Shown here piece after piece: positions 44,260-52,707 of a DNA stretch of 64,000 nt (position 1 is its first letter; the number at the start of each line of letters is the position of its first letter). The stretch covers positions 6,944,001 through 7,008,000 of the forward strand of contig NZ_JAMZDZ010000001.1 in assembly GCF_024172085.1 (NCBI RefSeq), written 5' to 3'. Source of the stretch: Hamadaea flava (GTDB taxonomy: Bacteria > Actinomycetota > Actinomycetes > Mycobacteriales > Micromonosporaceae). The notes under the pieces were generated by a model, which saw only the letters and a program-made list of their open reading frames with translations, searched no databases and was not told the DNA's origin. The translations under genes were made by a program, and so were the position numbers.

Positions 44260-45224
44260 TGGCCATCGAAGTACGCGGCGTCTCGAAGTCGTTCGGCCGC
44301 ACCCCGGTGCTCAAGGACGTCTCGGTCGACATCGCCTCCGGTTCGCTGACCGCCCTGCTGGGTCCGAGCGGCGGCGGCAAGTCCACCCTGCTGCGCGTCA
44401 TCGCCGGACTGGAGACCCCGGACGCCGGAGCGGTGCTCATCTCCGGCGTGGACGCCACCCGGCTGTCGCCGCAGCGCCGCAACGTCGGGTTCGTGTTCCA
44501 GCACTACGCGGCGTTCAAGCACATGAGCGTCCGCCGCAACGTCGCCTTCGGGCTGGAGATCCGCAAGCGGCCGAAGGCCGAGATCCAGGCCCGGGTCGAC
44601 GAGCTGCTGCAGCTGGTCCACCTCGAACAGTTCGCCGACCGTTACCCGGCGCAGCTGTCCGGCGGCCAGCGGCAGCGCATGGCGCTGGCCCGCGCGCTCG
44701 CCGTCGAACCGCAGGTGCTGCTGCTCGACGAGCCGTTCGGCGCGCTCGACGCCCAGGTACGCAAAGAGCTGCGGACCTGGCTGCGCCGCCTGCACGACGA
44801 GGTGCACGTGACGACCGTCTTCGTCACCCATGACCAGGAGGAGGCGATGGACGTCGCCGACGAGATCGTGGTGCTCGCCGACGGCGAGGTGAAACAGGCC
44901 GGCCGACCGCAGGACCTCTACGACAACCCGGCCAGCCCGTTCGTCATGAGCTTCCTCGGCCCGGTGACCGAGCTGGACGGCCGTCTGGTCCGGCCGCACG
45001 ACATCGACGTCACCGCCGAGCCCGCCGACGGCTCGACGGCGGCCGTCGTCAACCGGATCGTGCACCTCGGCTTCGAGGTACGCGTCGAGCTGACCGCCGG
45101 CGACCGCGACGTCTGGGCGCAGATCACCCGCGGCGCGGCGAGCCGGCTCGGCCTGGCACCCGGCGACACCGTCCACCTCAGAGCCGTTCCGGCCGCGAAG
45201 TCCCTGGCGGTCGCCGACGCCTGA
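44259..45224 (+). CDS. cysA: Sulfate ABC transporter ATP-binding protein
   Basis: A 321-aa ATPase of the CysA/PotA group with Walker [10 protein letters not shown], signature [15 protein letters not shown], Walker [12 protein letters not shown] and the H-loop in [11 protein letters not shown]. The C-terminal regulatory domain (about 235-321) is of TOBE-like type and includes LVRPHDIDV. It energises sulfate/thiosulfate uptake by CysTW. It is the last gene of the operon. Confidence 0.95.
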   Translation: MAIEVRGVSKSFGRTPVLKDVSVDIASGSLTALLGPSGGGKSTLLRVIAGLETPDAGAVLISGVDATRLSPQRRNVGFVFQHYAAFKHMSVRRNVAFGLEIRKRPKAEIQARVDELLQLVHLEQFADRYPAQLSGGQRQRMALARALAVEPQVLLLDEPFGALDAQVRKELRTWLRRLHDEVHVTTVFVTHDQEEAMDVADEIVVLADGEVKQAGRPQDLYDNPASPFVMSFLGPVTELDGRLVRPHDIDVTAEPADGSTAAVVNRIVHLGFEVRVELTAGDRDVWAQITRGAASRLGLAPGDTVHLRAVPAAKSLAVADA

Positions 45225-45265
45225 CCGGGCACCCGGGCCGGGCTGCCGGCTGACACAATCGCGGC

Positions 45266-46486
45266 GTGGAACTGGCCCGCCGGCTCGGCCCGGCCGACGC
45301 GGTCGTCATCGGGCTCGGCTCGATGATCGGAGCCGGCGTCTTCGCGGCGTTCGCCCCCGCCGCGCGAGCCGCCGGCAGCCTGCTGCTCGCCGGACTGACC
45401 GTGGCCGCCGTCGTCGCGTACTGCAACGCCACGGCGTCGGCCCAGCTCGCCGCGCAGTACCCGACCTCCGGCGGCACCTACGTCTACGGCCGCGAACGGC
45501 TGGGGGAGTGGTGGGGCTACGTCGCGGGCTGGGGGTTCGTCGTCGGCAAGACCGCCTCCTGCGCGGCCATGGCCTTGACGTTCGCCGCCTACGCCGTACC
45601 CGCGCCCTGGCAGCGCCCGGCCGCCGTCGTCGCGGTCCTCGCCCTGGCCGCGGTCAACTACCGCGGCGTCACGCGTACCGCCCGGCTTGCGATGATCATC
45701 GTCGTCGCGGTCCTGGCCGTGCTCGCGGTGGTCGCCACCGCGGGCCTGCTGGGGCCCCCGGGCCCAGCAGCTTCGCGCGGCGCGTCACCCTACGGGGTCC
45801 TGCAATCGGCCGGTCTGCTGTTCTTCGCCTTCGCCGGGTACGCGCGGATCGCGACCATGGGAGAAGAGGTACGCGAGCCGCAGCGCACGATTCCGCGAGC
45901 CATTCTGACCGCACTGGCCCTGGCCGTCGGCGTCTACGCCGTCATCGGCGTAGCGCTCCTGCACGTCCTCGGCCCGGAGAAGCTGGCCGCGTCGGTCGCC
46001 CCGTTGGCCGACGCCGTGCACGCCGCCGGCTGGAACTGGGCCGCGCCCCTCGTCCGCGTCGGAGCCGCCCTCGCCAGCCTCGGCGCACTGCTGGCCCTCA
46101 TCGCGGGGATCGGCCGCACCGCACTGGCCATGGCCCGCCACGACGACCTGCCCCGCTGGCTCTCCGCCGTGCACCCCCGGTACGCCGTCCCCCACCGAGC
46201 CGAGATCGCCCTCGCCGTCGTGGTCTGCGCGCTCGTGCTCACCGTCGACCTCCGCGGCGCGATCGGCTTCTCATCCTTCGGCGTCCTGGTGTACTACCTG
46301 ATCGCCAACCTGGCCGCCTGGACCCAGACCGGCGCCGACCGGCGCTACCCGCGGATCCTCCAGGCACTCGGCGCCCTCGGCTGCGTGGTGCTCGTCGCCA
46401 CACTGCCCTGGCCGGCGGTCGTCGGCGGGCTCGCCGTCTTCGGCGTCGGCCTGCTCTACCGCGCCCTCCGCCTCCGCCTCGCCTAA
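45266..46486 (+). CDS. APC-family amino acid permease
   Basis: A 406-aa membrane protein with about twelve hydrophobic segments. The first helix carries GLGSMIGAGVFAAFAPAARA, the substrate-binding signature of APC transporters, and AGYARIATMGEEVREPQRTI matches the conserved helix 6-7 region. It starts at GTG 45266, 41 bp after cysA. The substrate is not determinable. It may be co-transcribed with the sulfate genes, but this is uncertain. Confidence 0.88.
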   Translation: MELARRLGPADAVVIGLGSMIGAGVFAAFAPAARAAGSLLLAGLTVAAVVAYCNATASAQLAAQYPTSGGTYVYGRERLGEWWGYVAGWGFVVGKTASCAAMALTFAAYAVPAPWQRPAAVVAVLALAAVNYRGVTRTARLAMIIVVAVLAVLAVVATAGLLGPPGPAASRGASPYGVLQSAGLLFFAFAGYARIATMGEEVREPQRTIPRAILTALALAVGVYAVIGVALLHVLGPEKLAASVAPLADAVHAAGWNWAAPLVRVGAALASLGALLALIAGIGRTALAMARHDDLPRWLSAVHPRYAVPHRAEIALAVVVCALVLTVDLRGAIGFSSFGVLVYYLIANLAAWTQTGADRRYPRILQALGALGCVVLVATLPWPAVVGGLAVFGVGLLYRALRLRLA

Positions 46487-46511
46487 CCCGCGCCCTCCCC
46501 TCGGGCTATCC

Positions 46512-46575
46512 GCGCGATCATGAACCTTCGGTCATGATCGACCGGCGTGTCGTGTCCGAAAGTTCATGATCGCGC
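46512..46575. repeat. Dispersed element with mirrored ends, terminator-like
   Basis: A GATCATG element (core 46516-46539) is closed by an inverted copy of its own end. GCGCGATCATGAA (46512-46524) is complementary to TTCATGATCGCGC (46563-46575) with 38 bp between. It lies between the convergent permease and proS genes and could terminate both. Confidence 0.75.
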
Positions 46576-46606
46576 CCTGGAGGGCGGGGGAGGGAGGGTG
46601 AGGGGG

Positions 46607-48307
46607 TTAGGCGGGGCGGATTTGGTCGGCGAGGCGTACGGCGGCCTCCTCGACCGGCACCTCGACGGTGTCCCCGGTCGACCGGCGCGTCACCTCGACG
46701 ATGCCCCGGGCCAGCCCACGCGCACCGACAGTCACCCGCAACGGGATGCCCACCAACTCGGCGTCGCTGAACTTCACGCCCGGCCGCTCCTCGCGGTCGT
46801 CCCAGACGACCTCGATACCGTTGTTACCCAAGCGCTCGTACAGCTCACGGGCCGCCAACGCGGTCGCCTCATCGGTACCGAGCTGCACGATGACAACCTG
46901 GAACGGCGCCACCGCCATCGGCCACACGATGCCCTTGTCATCGTGATGCGTCTCGACGATCGCCGCGATGGCCCGCTCCACCCCGATGCCGTACGAACCC
47001 ATGATCGGCGCGACCCGAGTCCCGTCCGCCATCAGCACGCTGACACCCATCGACTCGCTGTACTTACGCCCCAGCTTGAAGATGTGCCCGACCTCGACGG
47101 TCTTCGTCGCCTCCAACGGCGTGCCACAGCGTACGCACGGCTCCCCGGCGACCACCTCTCGCAGATCGGCCCAGCGCCCGACCACGATGTCCCGATCGAC
47201 CTCGACCCCACGCAAGTGCACGTCGTCCACGTTGGCGCCGGTCGCCATCCCACGCCGCCCGCGCAACGCCTCATCCGCCACGATCGGCAACTCGCTGACG
47301 CCGACCGCCCCCAGACTGCCGGGCAACGCACCGAGCGCCGAACGGATCTCCTCCGCCTGCGCCGGCCGAATCGCGATCGCCCCGAGCGCGTCCACCAGTT
47401 TCTGCTCCACCAGCGCGTGGTCGCCCCGCAACAACACCAGCGTCAACTGATCGTCCACGACATACACCAGCGTCTTGATCTGACGATCCCCGGCGAAGCC
47501 ATGCCCGACCGCGAGATCCTCGATGGTGCGTACGCCCGGGGTGGCGAACCGCTCCGGCGCGTCCAGCAGATCCACGTCCTCGACAGCCGTCAGCGCCGCC
47601 TGCGCAGCCTCCACATTCGCCGCGTACCCACACCCCGGACAGACGATCGTGATGTCCTCACCGGCACCCGACGGGCACATGAACTCCCGCGAATCACTGC
47701 CGCCCATCGTCCCGTTCGACGCCTCGACCGCCACGACCGGAATCCCCAGCCGCTCGAAAATCCGCCGATACGCCTCGTAATGCCGATCGAACGCGGTATC
47801 CAGCCCGGCCTCATCCACATCGAACGTGTACGAGTCCTTCATCGTGAACTCGCGAACGCGCATCAGACCACTCTTCGGCCGCGGCTCATCCCGGAACTTC
47901 GTCTGGAACTGATACCACGCCTGCGGCAACTCCCGATAGGACCGCAACTCCGAAGCGACCGTCGCGAAGATCTCCTCATGCGTCATCCCCAACGCCAGAT
48001 CAGCGCCCCGCCGATCACGCAGCCGGAACATCTCCTGCCCCATGACATCCCAGCGCCCCGACTTGTGCCAGATCTCGGCCGGATGCATCGCCGGCAACAG
48101 GAACTCCTGCGCCCCGATCCGATCCATCTCCTCCCGGATCACCGTCATGATCTTCGCGCGTACGCGGATCGCCAACGGCAGCAGGCTGTAATGCCCCGCC
48201 ATGAGCTGCCGGATGAACCCGGCCCGGAGCAACAGTCGATGGCTCACGGCGTCGGCGTCCGCCGGATCCTGCCGCAAAGTAGGGACAAACATCTGTGACC
48301 AGCGCAT
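46607..48307 (-). CDS. proS: Prolyl-tRNA synthetase (bacterial type)
   Basis: A 566-aa class II aminoacyl-tRNA synthetase that charges tRNA-Pro. Motif 2 region FRDEPRPKSGLMRVREFTMKDS, motif 3 GSYGIGVERAIAAIVE and the CxxC-bearing inserted editing domain (about 230-390) mark the long bacterial form. The start is ATG 48307. The gene ends 31 bp from the dispersed element. Confidence 0.97.
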   Translation of the reverse strand: MRWSQMFVPTLRQDPADADAVSHRLLLRAGFIRQLMAGHYSLLPLAIRVRAKIMTVIREEMDRIGAQEFLLPAMHPAEIWHKSGRWDVMGQEMFRLRDRRGADLALGMTHEEIFATVASELRSYRELPQAWYQFQTKFRDEPRPKSGLMRVREFTMKDSYTFDVDEAGLDTAFDRHYEAYRRIFERLGIPVVAVEASNGTMGGSDSREFMCPSGAGEDITIVCPGCGYAANVEAAQAALTAVEDVDLLDAPERFATPGVRTIEDLAVGHGFAGDRQIKTLVYVVDDQLTLVLLRGDHALVEQKLVDALGAIAIRPAQAEEIRSALGALPGSLGAVGVSELPIVADEALRGRRGMATGANVDDVHLRGVEVDRDIVVGRWADLREVVAGEPCVRCGTPLEATKTVEVGHIFKLGRKYSESMGVSVLMADGTRVAPIMGSYGIGVERAIAAIVETHHDDKGIVWPMAVAPFQVVIVQLGTDEATALAARELYERLGNNGIEVVWDDREERPGVKFSDAELVGIPLRVTVGARGLARGIVEVTRRSTGDTVEVPVEEAAVRLADQIRPA

Positions 48308-48349
48308 AGCCGCCCAGCCTACCGGCCACGCCCAGCCCGGTCGCGCGAG

Positions 48350-48397
48350 TTATCCGTCCTTCGGGCCGACGTCTTATCCGTCCTTCGGGCCGACGTC
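48350..48397. repeat. 24-bp tandem duplication at the end of the LAGLIDADG gene
   Basis: TTATCCGTCCTTCGGGCCGA plus CGTC occurs at 48350-48373 and again at 48374-48397 without change. The second copy includes the stop and last codons of the leftward gene. The first lies just outside it. Confidence 0.9.
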
Positions 48398-49138
48398 GCG
48401 ATCCAACCGCTCCACCGCCGTACGCCGCGCGACGCTGAGCGAATCCGGCCGCGCCATCCGCCACTCGACCCCGAGCCGGTTCAACGCCACCTGACACATC
48501 CGCATGATGTCCGGCGACTTGTTGCTGAAGAAATAGCGCGGGTACTCGTAGTCGCGGCCGCCCCTGTGCACGCGGTTGACCACGCGGCAGCCGTCCGAGT
48601 GGAACAGGCCGCGCAGGAAACGGCCCGGATGGGCGGCCACGATCTCCTCCTGCCACAGTTCGAGGACGATCGGGCGGTTGTGCTTCTTCCCGGGACCGGC
48701 CTGCGGAAGCAGACACGGCCAATGCTTCGCGTAGGACTGGAGATACGAGCATCCGATGGACTGCACTCGCCCGACCTTGTAGGCGAGCGTAGCGAGCATC
48801 GCCGCTTCGGCCTCGTCCTTGATCGCGGGGTACTTGTCGTCGCAGGCGATCCTGAGCACCGGTGTCTTCGAGGTCAGCACGAGATGACCGTCGCCGAGGT
48901 AGACACCTAGCAGATAGGCATACGCCTCAAGATCGGGCGGCGGGGCTGGCGGGTCTTGGCAACGAGGACAGCGGGTCGCCGATTCGGAGGTGAGGTCCAG
49001 GCGTCCCTGGCCGACGCACCAGTACCAGACTGTGTGACGTGGCACCCCCATCGCACGCCCGATCGCTGCGATGCTGCGTCCCAAGGCGTATTGCGCCCGT
49101 GCTTCACGCCGACGCTCGACGGGATGCCGATCAGCCAT
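48374..49138 (-). CDS. Free-standing HTH + two-motif LAGLIDADG (homing-endonuclease-like) protein
   Basis: A 254-aa protein. An N-terminal helix-turn-helix (about 12-40, RSIAAIGRAMGVPRHTVWYW) is followed by a CPRC motif (57-60) with an upstream Cys41. Two LAGLIDADG-type motifs follow: YLLGVYLGDGHL (75-86) and FLRGLFHSDGCR (174-185), each ending in an acidic residue. This is the layout of a monomeric homing endonuclease or a DNA-binding derivative. The start chosen is ATG 49138. It lies 46 bp after a tRNA gene on the same strand. It is not inside an intron or intein. Confidence 0.75.
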   Translation of the reverse strand: MADRHPVERRREARAQYALGRSIAAIGRAMGVPRHTVWYWCVGQGRLDLTSESATRCPRCQDPPAPPPDLEAYAYLLGVYLGDGHLVLTSKTPVLRIACDDKYPAIKDEAEAAMLATLAYKVGRVQSIGCSYLQSYAKHWPCLLPQAGPGKKHNRPIVLELWQEEIVAAHPGRFLRGLFHSDGCRVVNRVHRGGRDYEYPRYFFSNKSPDIMRMCQVALNRLGVEWRMARPDSLSVARRTAVERLDRDVGPKDG

Positions 49139-49184
49139 GCGACGCATTCTCGTACGAACGTACGACAAGGCGTCTGACCTGCGA

Positions 49185-49261
49185 TGGTGCCCCCGGTGGG
49201 ATTCGAACCCACACTGTCGGAGGTTTGAGCTCCGCTTCTCTGCCAGTTGGAATACGGGGAC
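49185..49261 (-). tRNA. tRNA with CAA anticodon but class I shape, encoded CCA
   Basis: Read leftward from 49261: acceptor GTCCCCG pairs with CGGGGGC, anticodon stem CGGAG/CTCCG encloses CTCAAAC (anticodon CAA), T-arm GTGGG-TTCGAAT-CCCAC, then ACCA. The variable loop is only five bases (ACAGT), whereas bacterial tRNA-Leu has a long arm. The D-stem (TTCC with GAA plus one extra base) is imperfect. By anticodon it would read UUG (Leu). By shape it is not a normal tRNA-Leu. A -10-like TACTCT lies on the minus strand at 49274-49279. Confidence 0.75.
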
Positions 49262-49349
49262 GGTGGCCCGTCTAGAGTACCCACTAGGCTTATGGAGGTT
49301 GCACCCGGATATCGGGTGTTCGAGGATTTCGCTGTTGGGGGTTGGGTTC

Positions 49350-49949
49350 GTGACCGAGGGCGCGGCGCGCAAGCGGGTGCTGATCGCGGAGGACGAGGCG
49401 CTCATTCGGCTCGACCTCGCCGAGATGCTGGGCGAGGAGGGCTACGAGGTCGTCGGCGAGGCCGGGGACGGTGAGACCGCGGTACGCCTGGCCGAGGAGC
49501 TGAAGCCCGATCTGTGCATCTTCGACATCAAGATGCCGATCATGGATGGTTTGGCGGCGGCGGAGAAGGTCGCCGGCGCGCGGCTGGCTCCGGTGATCAT
49601 TCTGACGGCGTTCAGTCAGCGGGATCTGGTGGAGCGGGCGCGGGCGGCCGGTGCGATGGCGTACTTGGTGAAGCCGTTCCAGAAGTCGGATCTGGTGCCG
49701 GCGATCGAGATCGCGTTGTCGCGGCATGCCGAGGTGGCGGCGTTGGAGGCTGAGGTCGCCGGGTTGTCCGACCGGCTGGAGACTCGTAAGGCGGTGGAGC
49801 GCGCGAAGGGTGCGCTCATGACGCAGTACGGGATGACGGAGCCGCAGTCGTTCAAGTGGATTCAGCGGACGGCGATGGATCATCGGATGACGATGCGTGA
49901 GGTCGCTGAGCGGATCATCGAGGAGGCGGCGGCCGAAGCGGCCGAGTAG
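49350..49949 (+). CDS. pdtaR: Response regulator with ANTAR RNA-binding domain
   Basis: A 199-aa two-domain protein. The receiver domain (1-125) has the acidic pocket AEDE, phosphoacceptor Asp59 in IFDIKMP and Lys108 in YLVKPF. The ANTAR domain (about 140-195) has RKAVERAKGALM and QSFKWIQRTAMDHRMTM. By analogy with PdtaR it binds tandem hairpins in mRNA leaders to control antitermination. GTG 49350 was chosen. The partner kinase is not in the window. A strong terminator follows. Confidence 0.92.
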   Translation: MTEGAARKRVLIAEDEALIRLDLAEMLGEEGYEVVGEAGDGETAVRLAEELKPDLCIFDIKMPIMDGLAAAEKVAGARLAPVIILTAFSQRDLVERARAAGAMAYLVKPFQKSDLVPAIEIALSRHAEVAALEAEVAGLSDRLETRKAVERAKGALMTQYGMTEPQSFKWIQRTAMDHRMTMREVAERIIEEAAAEAAE

Positions 49950-49964
49950 CTTCGGAAAGCACCC

Positions 49965-49993
49965 ACCCGCAGGTCTCTGACCTGCGGGTTTTT
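49965..49993 (+). terminator. Rho-independent terminator of the ANTAR regulator gene
   Basis: ACCCGCAGGTC (49965-49975), loop TCT, GACCTGCGGGT (49979-49989), then a T5 run. It is a classic intrinsic terminator, 15 bp after the stop, and the only hairpin in the window with a proper T-tract. Confidence 0.92.
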
Positions 49994-50250
49994 GCTTTCA
50001 TCTATTAAGTCGATCATGTTTCGGCCATGTGATCGCATCGCGTTGGCCACCGTTGGGTCACGGCTTGGTCGCCAATGTCGGCGTGTGCGTGTCCCAAGCC
50101 TTGACATGGCTCCTCGCGAACACCTACGTTCGCGCCACCGGTGTCACGCATCACAGCCATGAGCACGCAATTGGCTGTTGTGCGTCAGGCAACCGACCGT
50201 CTGCGGGTCGCCCGAAGGCGGACATGGGTTGAGGAGTCGAGAGGAATAGG
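49994..50250 (+). promoter_or_regulatory. liv operon promoter and leader
   Basis: The gap before the liv binding-protein gene holds TTGACA (50101-50106), an 18-bp spacer and TACGTT (50125-50130), a fair -35/-10 pair about 120 bp upstream of the ATG. The leader then has AGAGGAATAGG before ATG 50251. No ANTAR-type tandem hairpin pair is obvious. Confidence 0.5.
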
Positions 50251-51510
50251 ATGAACAGGCGCATCAAGGCACTCACCGTGCTTGCCGCCGCAGCCGCCAC
50301 CGCGGTCGCGGCGACGGCGTGCGACAGCTCCGGCGGCGATAGCGGCTCGGGCACCACCGAGGTCGTCGTCGGCGTGGACCTTCCCTTCCAGGGTTCGTCG
50401 AAGGACGCCTCCGACTCGACCTGGAACGCGATGTCGCTCTACCTCGAGCAGTCCGGCAACAAGGCCGGCAAGTACAAGGTGACGCTCAAGAAGTACGACG
50501 ACTCGACCGCGGCGGCCGGCAAGTGGGACGCGGCGCAGTGCACCAAGAACGCGAACGACCACGTGGCCAACACGAGTGAGGTCGCGGTCATGGGCACGTA
50601 CAACTCCGGTTGCGCGCAGCTGCAGATCCCGGTGCTGAACCAGGACCCGAGTGGCCCGATGCTGATGGTCTCGCACGCGAACACCAACCCTGGCCTCACC
50701 AAGACCTGGGACACCGGCGAGCCTGGCAAGTGGTACCCGACCAACAAGCGCAACTACGCGCGTGTGGTCACCACCGACGACTACCAGGGCAAGGCCGCCG
50801 CGCAGATGGCGATCAAGGACCTGGGTGTGAAGAACTGCCTCGTCCTCGACGACACCGAGACCTACGGCAAGGGCGTCGCGAAGCAGTTCGCCGACGAGGC
50901 CACCAAGCAGGGCATCAAGGTCAGCACCGCGGCGTGGGACGCCAAGGCGACCAACTACAACGCCCTGTTCAACAAGGCCAAGACCGACGCCGTCGATTGT
51001 GTCTTCACCGGTGGCGTGTTCGACAACAACGGCGGCCAGCTGGTCAAGGACAAGGTCAAGATCCTGGGCGACAACAAGACCGTCAAGCTGATCGGCCCGG
51101 ACGGCATGGTCGGCTACCCGGAGTTCGACAAGATGCCCGAGGCTGAGGGCGCGTACCAGACCTTCCCGGGTCTGGGTCTGTCGGACCTCGCGAAGTCCCC
51201 GGTCACCGGCAAGTTCCTGACCGACTACAAGGCCAAGTATGGCGCCGACCCGGCCAGCCCCTACGCGCTCTACGGTGTGCAGGCGCTTCAGGTGATCCTC
51301 GCCGCGATCGAGAAGTCCGACGGTACGCGTAAGGGCGTCACCGAGCAGGTGCTGAGCGGCACCGGGGTATCGATCCCGGCCTCGACGGCGATCCTGGGCA
51401 AGGACATCAAGATCGACCCGGCCACCGGTGACGTCAACGCGATCGACATGACGATCCAGACCATCACCGGCGGCAAGGAGACCACCGTCAAGGCCTGGCC
51501 GGTCGCCTGA
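50251..51510 (+). CDS. livK: Branched-chain amino acid ABC transporter substrate-binding lipoprotein
   Basis: A 419-aa binding protein of the LivJ/LivK fold with an N-terminal signal ending ATAC (Cys24), a slightly atypical lipobox. Mature features are VVVGVDLPFQGSSKDASDST, VMGTYNSGCAQLQIPVLNQ and the periplasmic-binding core. It delivers leucine-type substrates to LivHMGF encoded downstream. A hairpin separates it from livH. Exact substrates cannot be read from sequence. Confidence 0.93.
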   Translation: MNRRIKALTVLAAAAATAVAATACDSSGGDSGSGTTEVVVGVDLPFQGSSKDASDSTWNAMSLYLEQSGNKAGKYKVTLKKYDDSTAAAGKWDAAQCTKNANDHVANTSEVAVMGTYNSGCAQLQIPVLNQDPSGPMLMVSHANTNPGLTKTWDTGEPGKWYPTNKRNYARVVTTDDYQGKAAAQMAIKDLGVKNCLVLDDTETYGKGVAKQFADEATKQGIKVSTAAWDAKATNYNALFNKAKTDAVDCVFTGGVFDNNGGQLVKDKVKILGDNKTVKLIGPDGMVGYPEFDKMPEAEGAYQTFPGLGLSDLAKSPVTGKFLTDYKAKYGADPASPYALYGVQALQVILAAIEKSDGTRKGVTEQVLSGTGVSIPASTAILGKDIKIDPATGDVNAIDMTIQTITGGKETTVKAWPVA

Positions 51511-51544
51511 CCAGGTAGGTGACGGCACCTAACGGATGAGCTGG

Positions 51545-51584
51545 GGAGGGAGCCGCTGCGGCCCGGCGTCGCACGGCTCCCTCC
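51545..51584 (+). other. Intercistronic hairpin between livK and livH
   Basis: GGAGGGAGCCG (51545-51555) and CGGCTCCCTCC (51574-51584) form a perfect 11-bp stem with an 18-nt loop, 34 bp after the livK stop. It has the same layout as the hairpin in the sugar operon and probably raises binding-protein mRNA over the permease mRNA. Confidence 0.55.
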
Positions 51585-51640
51585 GCGCATCCAGGGGCAC
51601 GTCCACGACGGACATACCGATCGCCCTTCCAAGGAGCACC

Positions 51641-52705
51641 ATGGCACAGTCCACGACAGCTGCCGGGACCTTGCCCCGTACGCGGCTGAATCTGTCGGCG
51701 TACGGCGAGCGAATCGCCGGCTACACGATCCTCGCCGCCGTCGCGGTGTGGCTCGGGATCAACTTCATTGACAATCCGCAGCAGTTCATGACCGCTTCGG
51801 TCATCGGCATCAGCAACGGCGCGCTGTATGCGCTGATCGCGCTGGGCTACTCGCTCGTGTACGGCATCATCGAGCTGATCAACTTCGCGCACGGCGACCT
51901 GTTCATGCTCGGCACCTTGTTCAGCGCGTCCGTTGTCGCCGCTGCCTTCGGTCTCCTCAACGAGCCGGTCGCGATGGGCCCGCTCGGCTGGGTGGTCTTC
52001 GCGGCGTCACTGGCGCTCGCGGCGGCCTTCTGCGCCTCGATCAACGTGGCGATCGAGTTCCTGGCATACCGGCGGCTTCGGCACGCGCCGAAGCTGGCGC
52101 CGCTGATCACGGCGGTGGGCATGAGCTTCATCCTGCAGTTCATCGGTCTGAAGTGGAACCACTCGGGTCAGCGGGACCAGCCGAGCGTGCTGCCGCAGGG
52201 TTCGATCAGCCTCGGCGGGGTCGAGATCGACACCAGCTTCTTCGTGGTGCTGGCGGTCGTCGTCCCGGTCCTGGTCCTGATGACCTGGATCGTGACCAAG
52301 ACCCGGGCCGGCAAGGCGATGCGCGCGACCGCGCAGGACCCCGACGCCGCCCGGCTGATGGGCGTCAACGTCAACCGGATCATTTCCTTCACCTTCGCCA
52401 TGGGCGGCGCGCTGGCGGGCGTCGCCGGGCTCATGTACGAGCAGGTGGTCACCACGACCCGGTACGACGTGGGTCTGCAGCTCGGCCTGATCGCGTTCAC
52501 GGCCGCGGTGCTCGGTGGCATCGGCAGTCTCCCCGGCGCGGTGCTGGGCGGTGTGCTCATCGGCCTGATCCAGGGTCTGAACGAGGGTGTCAAATACGGT
52601 GCCGGGCAGCGGTGGACGCAGAGCGTCGTCTTCTCGATCCTCATCCTGATGCTGGTCTTCCGGCCGGCCGGCCTGCTGGGCAAGGCCACGAGGGAGAAGG
52701 TGTGA
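51641..52705 (+). CDS. livH: Branched-chain amino acid ABC transporter permease LivH
   Basis: A 354-aa permease with eight or more hydrophobic segments. The family core GISNGALYALIALGYSLVYG, INFAHGDLFMLG and the coupling loop TAQDPDAARLMGVNVNRII are present. The start chosen is ATG 51641, behind AAGGAG. It forms the channel with LivM. Confidence 0.95.
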   Translation: MAQSTTAAGTLPRTRLNLSAYGERIAGYTILAAVAVWLGINFIDNPQQFMTASVIGISNGALYALIALGYSLVYGIIELINFAHGDLFMLGTLFSASVVAAAFGLLNEPVAMGPLGWVVFAASLALAAAFCASINVAIEFLAYRRLRHAPKLAPLITAVGMSFILQFIGLKWNHSGQRDQPSVLPQGSISLGGVEIDTSFFVVLAVVVPVLVLMTWIVTKTRAGKAMRATAQDPDAARLMGVNVNRIISFTFAMGGALAGVAGLMYEQVVTTTRYDVGLQLGLIAFTAAVLGGIGSLPGAVLGGVLIGLIQGLNEGVKYGAGQRWTQSVVFSILILMLVFRPAGLLGKATREKV

Positions 52706-52707
52706 CC

